A stretch of 64,000 bases of DNA from Bombyx mori (GCF_030269925.1 NC_085114.1:15146001-15210000), one strand, 5' to 3'; positions 32,581 to 44,800 are shown, counted from the first letter of the stretch. Notes: generated by a model from the letters alone, not told the origin. Numbers and translations: made by a program.

Positions 32581-32740
32581 ATACTGAAAAGAACTCTTAC
32601 CATATAATGTAATTTAAATGGTTGAAGCCATTCTTCGCACACGATATTTTTGGTAATGACGTAACGGGTATCATGTTTGAACTTATCTTACAAACACTTA
32701 ACATAAAAAAAAAAGATGTGGTGTCGTGGGACACTAGGTA

Positions 32741-33147
32741 GGAACGAAGTTCCTTCGGCTAATGTAGAATCGACACAATTTGCAAAAAAAAATCGTGCTC
32801 AATTTTATGTAGGTTTTCTTGATTTTTCTCTTAAATTTTGCTGATTAGTTTTTATTTAAGTATAGGAAAGTATTTAGGAAATTCAGTATTTTAGGAAATA
32901 ATAAATTACGTAAAATATAAAGAGAATGGATGAGAGAACGAAAAGAAAGAGGGAGAAAGAGAAAGGTATTATACACTACTCGCTTGTGTATGTGACTGTC
33001 GCGCCTGCGCACGTCTCATTTAACGGTTTTATTCCACGCACTTTTTTCCACGGATTTTTTCTTACGGTTTTACTATCACATTTTTTTCAGTTCGGTCGCG
33101 CAGCAAAATCCCTATCCCCTCCAAGCCTGCCGTAAGGAACTTCGTTT
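32741..33147. mobile_element. Putative TIR element (~400 bp)
   Basis: The left end GGAACGAAGTTCCTTCGGC pairs with the right end, whose complement reads GAAACGAAGTTCCTTACGGC. It is internally unlike its flanks (GA-rich, then CpG-bearing). I see no target duplication. Confidence 0.45.
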
Positions 33148-34341
33148 CAAAAACAATTCAAAAAGTTCACATTAAATTTGTGTGTCTAGGTCAATCGAAT
33201 TATGGCCGAAATTTCCCTTTGCCCTTCTGACTGAAGTGTGCGTGATGCGCTCAAATGCACACAGTGCTCACACATACAGATGCGTTCACGCACACAAACA
33301 TCCACACTCACACATAGTACGGGTGAGCAGGTTTTATAAGGTACATTTTAGGATACCTACACATGCACAATAATGCATAAATGTTAAGCTAAAGAATTTT
33401 TGGTGTTCAACGAATATTTACTTTTGAATATAAATAACTTGGAAGCGATGTTAATTAACTTTCATTCAGTCAACATTCATTGCAAACAAATTGGGCAATA
33501 TTGAGATATTGTAGTTGTTTATATTTTAACATATATATTTTACTACTGTATTACAAAAATATCTCAATATTGCACAATTCAACTCAAGGAGTTTGTTTCG
33601 TCTCTTAAAACTAGTTTATATTTTATTTATTTGTGACATTCAATAAATTTATTTACATTTAAATTAAGGTAAGCTATTATAAATGTTTATACAGTTCGAT
33701 GTATGTACAAAACTATTATAGCGTTTACTCTATTACTAAAAAAGAAATAATAGCTTAAAAAAACAAAAAAAAAACGCTTTTATAAAAAATCCAACTAAAA
33801 AATAGAAAATCAATCTTAATTAATTTGAATTAAAAATAGTGTAATAAAAATGACTTTATTGTAAAAAAAGCGACTTATCCGAGAAATAGATGCTCGGCGC
33901 GCCTGGTAGTTTCCCTTCTTGGTCTTGACGCAGACACTCCGGGTCTAAGGAAAACAAAAAATCGCTAATCCTGATTATCCTAGTAAGGATAACGGATCAA
34001 ATTGAATTGTCATCGGTTTTTAATAAGTATGCCAAATTTCGAGTTAATCCGACGTTTTGAAGGGGGTCAAAATCATGTTCAAAGATTCCGTTACATACTA
34101 ACATACGTATGAAGCTAATAAAAGCGTATTAAAAAGAAATAAAATCGAGGTATCTGCTTGCGACGTAAAACGATGTGATGTATAATAATATATAATTTTT
34201 AGAACTAAAGACACCTATGTAGCAAATAAATATATTTTTTTTTACATTGGTAATTATATTAAAGAAAAATTATTGTATTGTCATCGAATCTTGATGCGTG
34301 TGCAAATTTTCAAGTTAATCGCACGTCTTAAAGTTATTAGT

Positions 34342-34583
34342 TTTTTTTATTGCTTAGATGGTTGGACGAGCTCACAGCCCACCTGGTGTTAAGTGGTTAC
34401 TGGAGCCCATAGACATCTACAACGTGGACGCGCCAACCACCTTGAGATACAAGTTCTAAAGTCTCAGTATAGTTACAACGGCTGCCCCACCCTTCAAACC
34501 GAAACGCATTACTGCTTCACGGCAGATATAGATAGGGCGGTGGTACCTACCCGCGCGGACTCACAAGTGGTCCTACCACCAGT
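34342..34583 (-). repeat. Bm1 SINE, 3' part
   Basis: Minus-oriented, T-run to CTACCACCAGTAACCAGTAAC. Confidence 0.92.
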
Positions 34584-34664
34584 AACCAGTAACAGGACTT
34601 TCAAAGATTCCATTTTATACAAACAAACACACAACATATAGATACATAACATCTTTATATACAT

Positions 34665-34757
34665 ATATAATTCTACTGTACGTGTATATGTCAGTGAACT
34701 CCTCCTAAACGGCTGGACCGATTTGAATGAATTTTTCAATTATCGGGTCCTAGCTAG
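34665..34757 (+). mobile_element. Helitron-like fragment
   Basis: Carries the GAACTCCTCCTAAACGGCTG and GGACCGATTTGAATGAATTT blocks and ends GGGTCCTAGCTAG. The next Helitron begins three bases later. Confidence 0.6.
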
Positions 34758-34759
34758 TA

Positions 34760-35202
34760 TCTATATATTAATATACGAAGCAAAAACTTTGTACCCCTTT
34801 TTACGAAAATTGCGCCGACGGAGAAGTATGAAAATTACCACACTTGTAGAGAATATAGAGACGGAGTGCAGGAGGTTATTTTTTTTTAAATGATGCATAA
34901 AAAATACATTAAATCAATAAAAAAAACATTACACACACTACCATGTATTTGACGTACACATGCATGCATACTATTTGATTATCGTCAAACTTTCCTTATT
35001 GCTTATAGTCTGCGGTCAAATTGAGAATAGATTAAATATTGCTTGTTTTTATTAATATTTGTCTATAGGTAGTCTTGGTGAAATCTGTGATTATAGAAGT
35101 ATAATAAATAAAAAAGTCTTTGATAATAGAACCCTAATAATGTTAAAACTTATAATTTCAATTAATTATAGTGGAATTTCGACTACTACGGGTCCTAGCT
35201 AG
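34760..35202 (+). mobile_element. Helitron-like element, family B
   Basis: TCTATATATTAATATACGAAGC start. The 3' hairpin is present with one change (GTGGAATTTCGACTAC), ending CTAGCTAG. Confidence 0.78.
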
Positions 35203-35515
35203 TATACATATTATTATATAAACATAGGGTGTTAATAAAAGCCGTACATTAAATCCGTATGAAAGTGTAAATTGGGTATTTGTAGCAAAAAAACATTTTA
35301 AAGTTTTTGTTTATTTGTTTGCAATTAATTCATAAAATGGCTGGAAATATACCGAACTTTCACCGGTAGATCTTCTTAGGGTTCCGCGAAATAAATAAAA
35401 ACCCATAATGAAATTGGGAAAGAAAATCAAAAAGAGAAACTGGGAATTCAAATATGTAAATATTACTAGTGTTCATGCCAAATGTAACAGCAAAGCATTC
35501 CTGGATTTATCTACA

Positions 35516-35940
35516 CTAGAGGTCCCGCAGTAGTCGAAATTTGACTATAATTAATTGGAATTGTAAGTTTGTACACTATTATGATTGTATCTTATACCTC
35601 TATAATCAAAAATTTCGCCAAGACTACACTATAAAAAATATTAACAAAGGCAAACGATATTTAATCTATTCTCAATTTGACAACTGACGCCACGAACAAA
35701 AGTTTGACAATAAATAGTACTTATGCATGCATGTGTGCGTCAAATATATGGTATGTAGTGTGTGTAATATTTTCTTTATTGATTTAATGTATCTTTTATG
35801 CATTACTTAAAAAAAAAAAAATTAGCATTGTGCAGTTCTTCTCTATATTTTCTATAAGTGTGGAAAATTTCATACTCCTCCGTCCGCGCAATTTTCGTAA
35901 AAAGGGATACAACGTTTTTGCTTCACGTATTAATATATAC
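35516..35940 (-). mobile_element. Helitron-like element, family B, inverted copy
   Basis: CTAG after A at the left (the complement of CTAG|T), then the complement of the hairpin and body. The 5' end is at about 35940. It is the mirror image of the copy 313 bp to the left. Confidence 0.78.
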
Positions 35941-36881
35941 ATTAATCAATAGCGTTCTTTTTACCTTGCACTTTCTCGCATCTCTGCGTATATCGAAGAA
36001 GCAAAAACACGAAAATCTACGAGATTTTAATCAGAAAACCGTTATCAGAAACACTGACATTTAAACACTGTCTTTTCAAATCATCGATCGCCTTTATTTA
36101 CAGAGCAGCGAGAGTCAATTTGCATTGTGAGATCCTGTGTATTAGTGCTTCGTGTTAAGCCAACCTTGTCCAAATGGATTTTGTGTGAACGATTACCGTT
36201 TGAGGTTTCATTGGAAATGTACAACGTAATTGTAAGTATGTTATGTTGAGACAGGACGAATATTGATAAAAAAAGAAAAAGGGTAGCTTGGTTGCTCATC
36301 TCATCTCATCTTATCTGCCTTAATGTTTTTAATAGCTACCCTGCTATTCGGGAATGAGGCAAATACAACAAATAAAAAACCATGAAAATCGGTCCAGTCG
36401 TTCTCGAGTTTGAATGAGCTTAATTTAATTCACTACTCATCTAAAATGAAGTGGTTATTAGGGTCCATATGTAACAAATGGAAATTGTCTATTTTTTGGA
36501 AGTGTTCGAACAGACCCGACTTTGTTTTACATACATAGATATTTGACCCTTAAAAAATTGATAATTGTCAAATGTGCGTTTAGTTGGTAGGGCGTATTAT
36601 GGGTCAACTGGGCCTTTACCATCAACTAGTTTGTTAATGCTCTGAAGAATTGACAATTTACAGTTAGGAACCTTCTTTTTATATGACGCATAGTAGCATT
36701 AGTATCAAACGGCCTGTTTATTTGTTCACCAAATTATTTGACTTCGAAACACCTCATTATTTCGTGTCTGAAATAGAAGGGATTGTGGTACTGACCGGTA
36801 TGGGCTCACAGCACCTATCATCGAAAAAATCAATTTTTTGGACATTAAAAAAAAATACACCATACAGCCTCGTATGAACGT

Positions 36882-37132
36882 GATTTTTTTTTTTTATTGC
36901 TTTCATGTGTGGACGAGCTCACAGCCCACCAGGTGTTAAGTGGTTACTGGAGCCCATAGACATCCACAACGTAAATGCGCCACCTACCTTGAGATACAAG
37001 TTCTAAGGTCTCAAGTATAGTTACAACGGCTGCCCCACCCTTCAAACCGAAACGCATTACTGCTTCACGGTAGAAATAGGCAGGGCGGTGGTACCCACCC
37101 GCGCGGACTCACAAGAGGTCCTACCACCAGTA
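36882..37132 (-). repeat. Bm1 SINE, 3' part, between 45-bp direct repeats
   Basis: Minus-oriented, T-run to CTACCACCAGTAAAAAC. It is flanked by a direct repeat of roughly 45 bases (about 36832-36879 and 37141-37188, containing ATACACCATACAGCCTCGTA). Confidence 0.9.
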
Positions 37133-37329
37133 AAAACATACATTTTTTGGAATAACAAAAAATACACCATACAGCCTCGTATGAACCCGAACTTACTCAT
37201 TTTTAAATCGACAAAGAACACTGTATTTAAAACTATATACACAAACAAATTTGCATATTTATAATTTACTTTGGACCCACAGAGAGCGCAAGTTGTCCTT
37301 AATTGGTGTTTTGGGTGGCAGGTGTTTTT

Positions 37330-38289
37330 ATGTTAGATACGAATGAGTTACGCGAATAAGTACACCTTAAGTGTTATCATTGACCGCAGTTTGTCATGGG
37401 GACCACAACTGGTGTCAGTCAGTCGCAAACTATTTTCCTCTGCAGGTTCCTTACGTAGGTTGCGTAATTTTCTTCCAACATCTACTAAAATTGCACTTGC
37501 ACAGTCTCTGTTACTCCCCATTATTGATTATGCCGACGTCAGCTATCTTGATCTAACCGAGGCCCAGCTAAATAAACTTGAGCGGCTTCAAAATTTTATC
37601 ATAAGGTTTATATTTGGTTTACGCAAATATGACCACGTCTCTGAGTATCGAGTTAAGCTCAAGTGGCTTCCTATTCGTTATCGCCGGAATGTTCATATAT
37701 TGTCTCTTCTTTACAGTGTCCTGTTTAATTCCTCGTCCCCGCGCTACCTTCAGGAACGTTTTGATTTCCTACATACTGCAAGCTCTCATTCACTCAGGTC
37801 ATCGGAGAATTTAATGCTGAAGTTTCCGGCTCACGGGACGTCATTTTATGACCATTCCTTTGCGGTTGAAGCTGTCCGTTTATGGAATGGGTTACCCTTA
37901 AGCGTTAAACAATCGTCCTCGCCGGAAATTTTCAAGTCCAGATTGAAATCGCACTACTTTGCTTCTATGATATAACTGTATAAGTTCCTACTTCTTTTGT
38001 ATTTTATCTTATATATTTTTAGTATTTATTTGTAATTAATCGTATGTAAGTTTATCTTATATGGTATTTATTTTTCACATGTGTATTTAAGTATATATTT
38101 TTATGTAAGTTTATTAAGATATAGCACCGTCCAGTTAACTTATTCCTCTCCCTGCAAGGTTGCCTGGAAGAGATCGCTTTCAGCGATAAGGCCGCCGATT
38201 TATATACCGACTTTTGTTTTATTACTTTACTGTGTACATATTAAGGTGTTATATAAATAAAGAGTTATTATTATTATTATTATTATTAT
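37330..38289 (+). mobile_element. CR1/Jockey-like LINE, 3' part
   Basis: 5'-truncated copy whose open frame is followed by a 3' UTR of about 290 bases and an (ATT)n tail at 38264-38289. Only the end of the reverse transcriptase polyprotein remains. Confidence 0.8.
37343..37975 (+). pseudogene. LINE reverse transcriptase C-terminal region
   Basis: 210 codons without a stop, in the region that follows the reverse transcriptase palm of CR1/Jockey-type LINEs. Landmarks in order: VIIDRSLSWG (about residue 10), FLPTSTKIALAQSLLLPIID (42-61), the ADVSYLDLTEAQLNKLERLQ block, WLPIRYRRN, and AVRLWNGLPLSV near the end. The catalytic YxDD motif lies upstream and is missing. The upstream sequence breaks into other frames, so the Met at 37343 is not a real start. 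It is a dead retrotransposon fragment, though the remaining frame is surprisingly clean. Confidence 0.8.
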
Positions 38290-38295
38290 TAAGTG

Positions 38296-38400
38296 TCGGT
38301 AAAAGTAAGCAGATGATCGACCTAATGTTAAGTGGTTCCCGGAACCTATAGATGTCACGATAATCCAACTGCCCCCGACCTGAGATTTGTAACATTTGAA
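38296..38400 (-). repeat. Degenerate Bm1 fragment
   Basis: CTAATGTTAAGTGGTTCCCG and ACCTATAGATGTC fit a minus-oriented Bm1 body. Confidence 0.5.
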
Positions 38401-39025
38401 ATACTCCGTTAGCACGACATGAAATTGTTGGAATTATTTTTAATCAAACACAGAAAATGCACGAAAGGATATATCACTACAAAAGTTCGCCAACTTTAAG
38501 CTTTAAGAAGCTTTCGGCTAAAGTTCTTTCTCCTGTACTTATCACGCGTACAATAAATTCTGGTTAGAGGTCGCCGGTTCGATTCGCAACTAATGAGAGA
38601 AAGCTCTTCTCGGAATAAGTTCGCTAAGTTCAGACGAGGCTTAAGGTGGATTTATGCAATGGTCCTTTTGAATGTGACAGCTTTTAGGTTATACAAGCAG
38701 AGCTGGAAGCTACTTGTGTCGCCACCATATCATTAACTACGTGAACTTTCTAACAATGAATATAGTGGAATAGTTTGGTGTTATATTGTTTTTTATATTG
38801 TTTAGAAGGTTCAGAACGCATTCAAAAGGCAAAAGTTTACTATTTTTTCTAAACAGATACATCCCTAATGTCACGCGTCATGAGCGGAAGGGTCGAAAAC
38901 AAAATAAGGTCGGCCGCGCCATTGCTTTTAAGATTGTGAATATTTATTTTGCAGTTCTGAATAATTTGTATAAAGAAATATTCGATTATTTTGCTTGTTA
39001 TGTTGTTTCTGTTTGTTATCACTGA

Positions 39026-39262
39026 ATACACCGGTCATTGTCGTTGCTTGCGATGAAGGGCCCGACGAGTCAATTAACCCATAGACACAGCCCACTGAGT
39101 TTCTCGCCGTATCTTCTCAGTGGGTCGCGTTTCCGATCCGGTGGTTGATTCTACGAAGCATGGCACTTGCTAGGGCCAGCGTTAGCAATACTTCCGGTTT
39201 GAGCCCCGTGAGCTCACCTACTCGCCCGGTTACGCTGATATAGCCTCTCAAGGCAAAGGCTA
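39026..39262 (-). repeat. Dispersed repeat X, copy 2
   Basis: Complement of the GAGAAGAT(C/A)CGGCGAGAAAC core plus the longest flanks seen here (GAGTCAATTAACCCATAGAC; GGCCAGCGTTAGCAATACTT). Confidence 0.65.
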
Positions 39263-39269
39263 ATAAAGG

Positions 39270-39420
39270 ATGTTACAAATTGAACGCTTCCATCTACTTT
39301 GAGATATTAGGTCGATTGTCTAGAGGACGCCCCTCCAAGAAGGCATGACAATTCACTGTACAGATTGACAGAGCCGTGGTAGCTATCCTGGGAGATTCAC
39401 GAGACACCTTATAGTCAGTA
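39270..39420 (-). repeat. Degenerate Bm1 fragment
   Basis: CTTTGAGATATTAGGTCG and a degraded GACTCACAAGAGGTCC region in the right order. Confidence 0.4.
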
Positions 39421-39837
39421 ATATAAAGTTTATAAGTTTAAAAAATTATTTTTATTCGTTAGGTTGTTTTATTTAATAAAATAGTATTTACAAAAAAAAA
39501 TCTACTTAAATATAATCGCATTACTCGAGATGAGCAGCCTGTGCCTGTTTCTCTTAGCTGGGCCATATGTTTGGATGTTAAATATTTTATAAATTCTAAT
39601 CTTTGTACGCTGAGTTTTTTGGTTCATCAATCAACATATTCTGGAAATTTAATTTTGTTTTATCACGCTTATGTTTGAATGCATAGGCAATCTTGGAGAA
39701 CTTCTCGAGGGGGTTCGTGGACAAATCGGTTTTTAGGGAAAAAACATCATCCATCATCTTGTTCGAGAAATTTATTTTTATCGGTTTTTTATGGAAGGCA
39801 ATTTACATGTGGTTTTTTTTATGTTGCCTTAAAGTAA

Positions 39838-40182
39838 TGTTACGCGCTGGGGTTCAGGATAAATAAAGAATCTATTGAAGTAGAAATTAACGCTGTATTA
39901 ACACTTAACAACACACCTTAAAATTCTCAATTCACTTCTTCCGCTTCGCTTCACTAACTAATACTAACTAGCATCGTGACGTCCCTGCAACGCTTTTATA
40001 GTCCATACGACATCCCCAGAATTATCGAGAACATCCCTCACAAATCGAGTATTTTCAATATGCGTTTTCGCCATTTGACAAAAGATGGCGTTGTACTTCT
40101 CGAACGTTTTTGTCTTTACTAGTTCTTTGGTATTCGTTTCTACTATTCAACGATAGATGGCGTTGCTCTTACCGGCGCAGCA
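39838..40182 (+). mobile_element. Solo LTR (345 bp)
   Basis: TGTTACGCGC start and GGCGCAGCA end, flanked by GTAA on both sides (39834-39837 and 40183-40186). It contains two GATGGCGTTG blocks, and a GATAAATAAAG stretch that could be a polyadenylation signal. It aligns throughout with the two halves at 29674-30505. Confidence 0.78.
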
Positions 40183-40794
40183 GTAATATGACTGGCAAAA
40201 TTAGGTAAAAATAGGTTCACTAATGATTGTCTCCTCTGTGATTGAAGAAATCGAATCCATTCGTCTATAAGCGTAGGAGTCGATAGGTACGAAGAACGGG
40301 CGCTGGTTTGGCTTGAGGTAATAAATTTTCATTGGCTGATAACAATAGTCTTAATTTTTTTCTTGTTTTTTAGGTAAGGTGTAGGTCTGGTTGTGTTTTT
40401 CTGTTTACGTTGTGAAATCAATTGGTCAAACTCCATATTTCAAGTGTCAAGAAAAAAAGTGATCTTGAACACAGGGTTTTGTGGATAATAACAGAGTAAT
40501 GCCTTACGCAATAAAGAAGCGGCTTCGGTACCCTTCAGGACGCACACACATGCAACGCGTGTGATCGATTGCACACGTAACACACACAGGGCTGTATTGA
40601 GATTTAATTACATTTGTAATTATCGCTTTTTGTAATTTAAAACGTAACCGACATCAATTTTATTGATCGCATTTTTATCCGACTTCAATATACTTAGTGG
40701 GAGGTTCTCAATTCACCTTTTTTTTATTGCTTAGATATATACCTGTATTGATTTATGTGTTTTCTATTACTTTTTTTATTAATTAGTTTGGTTA

Positions 40795-41101
40795 TCTTAT
40801 ACCTTTAAACGAGCAATTTTTGTATATTAATATATATATATAATCTGAATCTCGGAAACGGCTCCAACGATTTTCATAAAATTTAGTATACAGGGAATTT
40901 CGGGGGTGATGAACCGATCTAGCTACGATTTATTTTCAGAAAATGTTGTTTTATTCGTGTTTTCAATAATCAACTCTTCCCGACATCTATTGGCGAATAA
41001 TAATACTATTTTTCTTAATTAAGGGCAACTAACCGCTTTAAAGACACAACAAGATGGCGTTATCAAATAAAAAAACCGACCCAAGCTCGGTCATCATCTA
41101 G
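40795..41101 (+). mobile_element. Helitron-like element, family E
   Basis: TC after A, and CCAAGCTCGGTCATCATCTAG before T. The longest of the three copies of this family here. Confidence 0.7.
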
Positions 41102-41237
41102 TTCGTTTTATTCAAAACCTAATTATTCAAATGTGGTCCTTTTTAAATTTCATTAAGATTTTACTAGTAGTTTTCGATTTATCTTTAGTAATACGAATAT
41201 AATTGTTTTCTACTCGACGAGAATCGACTCCTTTATG

Positions 41238-41678
41238 AAGTCTTCGTCGCCTAAAGGATAAGACGTCTGATGCATTCGTGTTGAACCGATGCACCGGTGT
41301 TCGAATCCCGCAGGCGGGTACCAATTTTTCTAATAAAATACGTACTCAATAAATGTTCTCGGTTCACTTCCACGGTGAAGGAATAACATCGTGTAATAAA
41401 AATCAAACACGCAAATTTTAATTTGCGTAATTACTGGTGGTAGGACCTCTTGTGAGTCCGCGCGGCTGGGTACCACCACCCCGCCTATTTCTGCCGTGAA
41501 GCAGTAATGCATTTTGGTTTGAAGGGTGGGCAGCCGTTATAACTATACTTGAGACCTTAGAACTTATATCTCAAGGTGGGTGGCGCATTTCCGTCGTAGA
41601 TGTCTATGGGCTCCAGTAACCACTTAACACCCAGTGGGCTGTGAGCTCGTCCACCCATCTAAGCAATAAAAAAAAAGT
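41238..41678 (+). repeat. Bm1 SINE, full length
   Basis: Head TCGTCGCCTAAAGGATAAGA, B box GGTGTTCGAATCCC, complete body, tail and A-run. Confidence 0.94.
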
Positions 41679-41694
41679 TGTTAGGTCTCCTTCT

Positions 41695-41790
41695 AGCACA
41701 TCGATATTTTCCCGATCTGGGAATCAAACTCACGACCCTCGACGCAACGGTCAGGGGCGCTAGTTACTGCACCATCGACTCAGTCGTAAC
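41695..41790 (-). repeat. tRNA-derived SINE head (not Bm1)
   Basis: The complement has GATGGTGCAGTAACTAGCGC, then GTGAGTTTGATTCCC (B-box-like). It corresponds to the fragment at 31200-31290. Confidence 0.5.
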
Positions 41791-42049
41791 AGAGTACTCA
41801 AATGAATATGACATTGTTAGCCTCCAGCTCCACATCTGCCTAACTCCTGCTCTGAGAGCTTACAGGTGAAGCTTTCTCTTGCAGCCCGACGGAGGCTAAC
41901 GACGACCGACTTTCCAATGACTTTGCTAAAGCTCCCCTCGCGTCATACATATTATTGCCTGTCATTAGCAAATGATGTGATGTAGTGGCGAAATTTCTTA
42001 TGAATTCCGCTTCGAATTTGACAGAACGAGATGAAATTCATTCGCAATA

Positions 42050-42527
42050 TCTTTAAATTAATACGCGAAGCAAAAACTTTGTACCCCTTTTTACGAAAAT
42101 TGCGCGGACGGAGGAGTATGCAATTTCCCACACTTATAGAGAATATAGAGAAGTAGTGCAGAATATAAATATTTCTTTAAATTATGCATAAAAAATACAT
42201 TAAATCATAATAAAAACATTACACACATTACCATATTATAGTATTTGACATAAAACATATAAACATATAATCCATAGATTATACACTTTGATATAATCTT
42301 TGTTTATTTTCAAACTTTTGTCATTGCTTAAAGTCTGTGGTCAAATTGAGAATAGATTAATATACTGTTTGTCTTTAATATAATTTTTCAATAGTACAGT
42401 CTTGGCGAAATCTGTGATTATAGAAGTACAAATAGTCTTTGATAATAGAACCACAATAATGTTTATACAATAATGCTTATAATTTCAATTATTTATATTC
42501 GAATTTCGACTAATAGGGAACCACTAG
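42050..42527 (+). mobile_element. Helitron-like element, family B
   Basis: TC after A at 42049, CTAG before T at 42528. The body matches the other family B copies with about 40 extra bases in the middle. Confidence 0.75.
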
Positions 42528-42930
42528 TCTTTAGTAAATAATGAGGTATTTTAATACGCTTTTACTATCTAGATACATATCTATCTGGTTATAAGAGAGA
42601 GACATTTGAAAGAGGGTGTTGAAGCTCGCGTATTGAGAGCTTTTTGGGCGGGTTTCCGAACTGGGTGAATTGGATATTGAATTTGTAGCTTTCTTTGTAA
42701 CTATCGGCTTTGAAATGAACTTCCCTAGGGTATTGCGCTTTCACACGCCTCCCTTCAACGGAGGTTGGAAGAGAGGCCTCTGATTCTGCAATATTATGTA
42801 ATAGATATCACGTTATGTGCTTCAAGTGTTCCGGCTATTACAATCAATGTTCTTAACTGCGGCAGATTCGCGAGCTGCTTGCGTATACAGAAAATGCTAT
42901 TTTTGTATCTCAGTATTCAATAAATTTTTT

Positions 42931-43289
42931 GAAGTGAAAACTTCTTTAGAATCGTTGTGATTTCAAACCGGATGCAACGGAAAAAACGACAGGTAAGAGA
43001 CACAAATACAAAAATGTGTAGGATGAAGCCAGCAAAGAATGAGACAGAAATATACATACTATTTAATACAGCGCCATCTGTGAGATTTTTTAATACTAAC
43101 GTGTGTATGAAAGCTCTTGTAGTGAATTTTAATTTAGGATTATACGTGAAATTAAAATATCAATTCACAGAGGGCGCTACCTTACAATTATTTACTAATG
43201 ACACATTTTTACATATACTTAAGACGTTTAGGATAATTGTATTTTAATTTTGGAAAGTTTCACTTCTACCACGTGTGAATTGCACACAT
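42931..43289 (+). mobile_element. 359-bp MITE-like element, copy 2
   Basis: Same length as 9282-9640 and nearly the same sequence. The ends show GAAGTGAAAACTTC on the left and its near complement on the right. The 96-codon frame (42957-43247) is intact. Confidence 0.72.
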
Positions 43290-43362
43290 GTATTTTTTTT
43301 TTTTGGTAATGCATAAAACTATACCATTTCTTGATTTCTTTGAGAGTTTAGTTCCACATTTA

Positions 43363-43463
43363 TCTATATATATAAATGAATTGCTGTTCGTTAGTCTCGC
43401 TAAAACTCGAGAACGGCTGGACCGATTTGGCTAATTTTGGTCTTGAATTATTTGTGGAAGTAC
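43363..43463 (+). mobile_element. Helitron-like fragment, family D
   Basis: 5' 100 bases only (TCTATATATATAAATGAATTG, CGAGAACGGCTGGACC), truncated after TTATTTGTGGAAGTA. Confidence 0.65.
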
Positions 43464-43974
43464 TTAGTAAATAACAGTCTTAGATCGGACGTTTTGACTA
43501 TGAATGAATGTAAAGCGTCAAGACAACAGTTCCAAATGAAGATTTTCTCCTTGTCTTACCGTGTATCGGAAACACATAAATGAGACAAGAACAAAGTATT
43601 TTAGCACAAAATACAAACATCGCAGAAGGAAAACGTCAAATTTACCTAGCACGGCTGCTCCTACTGTTTATTTCTCGGTAAATTTCATTGAGGTACTGAG
43701 AGTCAGCGCTGACGAATTCCCAAAACTTTCTAAGGTTTATGAGGCATAAAATTTGAGGTGTTTTACGACGCTGCCCGTGGAATAAATTACGGAGGTCATC
43801 CATCATCGTGCTGATGACGTGGGGACTTGAAACGGAGATTTATAAATAAGACAACATTTTATTTTAGGGAATGCGTTTTAGGGTTTGTCTTTCATGCAAG
43901 ATATAATAGTGTAGTTCTTTACATCTTATTACACGAAGGAGTAGATAAACCTTTTTTTGGTCCGGCTCCGAATT

Positions 43975-44075
43975 GTCCTAGAGATGTCCGCGGGACTTCG
44001 GTCTAATATTTTGATCGGCAGTATACTAAAAATTATATATTAAACTTGCGGATCGATTTGCTATTATAGCGTATT
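43975..44075 (-). repeat. Dispersed repeat Y, copy 2
   Basis: Inverted version of 25538-25625, with a further conserved stretch on its left (GTCCCGCGGACATC when complemented). Confidence 0.55.
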
Positions 44076-44078
44076 GAA

Positions 44079-44800
44079 GTCGTCGTGGCCTAAATGATAA
44101 GACGTTTTTATGATTGAAAGTTTACTGGTGGCCCGAAGGCCTTTCCAGTTTCACCAGGACAGGTGGGCGAGCAAAGGCTCAGCCAAGAGGGGTGGGATTT
44201 GCTAACAACTGCCCGAGCGCCTCCGAAGGAGACCTAACAACTCAAGAGCAATTGTTTCGCGAATGAATCTACTACCGGATCGGAATCGCGACCCGCTGAG
44301 AAGATCCGGCGAGAAACTCAGCGGGCTGATGCATGGGTTAGGTTGCACGTCGACCTCTTTGTCGAGTTCGACGAGTACGGTTACCGATGATAAGACGTCC
44401 GGTGCATTAGTATGTAGCGATGCATCGGTGTTCGAATCCCGCTACCAAGTACCAATTTTTCTAATGAAATACGTACTTAACAAATGTTCACGATTGACTT
44501 CCACGGTGAAGGAATAACATCGTGTAGTAAAAATCAAACCCGCAAAAGTATAATTTGCGTAATTACTGGTGGTACGACGTCTTGTGAGTCCGCACGGGTA
44601 GGTACCACCGCCCTGCTTATTTTTGCAGTAAAGCAGTGATGCGTTTCGGTTTGAAGGATGGGACAGCCGTTGTACTGTAAAAACTGAGACCATAGAACGA
44701 GCTGGGTGGCGGCATTTACGTTGTAGATGTCTATGGGCTCCGTTACCCACTTAACACCAGGTGGGCCGTGAGCTCGTCCACCCATCTAAGCAAAAACAAA
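44079..44800 (+). repeat. Bm1 SINE, full length, split by an insertion
   Basis: The head GTCGTCGTGGCCTAAATGAT is interrupted at 44105-44386 and resumes at 44387 with ATGATAAGACG and the rest of the element. The body contains the variant tail (GAACGAGCTGGGTGGCGGC). Confidence 0.88.
44105..44386. mobile_element. 282-bp retroposon (repeat X) inside Bm1
   Basis: Flanked by an exact 11-bp duplication ATGATAAGACG (44094-44104 and 44387-44397). Contains the repeat X core GAGAAGATCCGGCGAGAAAC. Duplication length fits target-primed retroposition. Confidence 0.75.

Noticed and set aside
41695..41790. Antisense tRNA-like segment (also 31200-31290)
   Set aside because: The B box is recognisable, but the acceptor and anticodon arms do not pair, so it is a SINE head rather than a tRNA gene.
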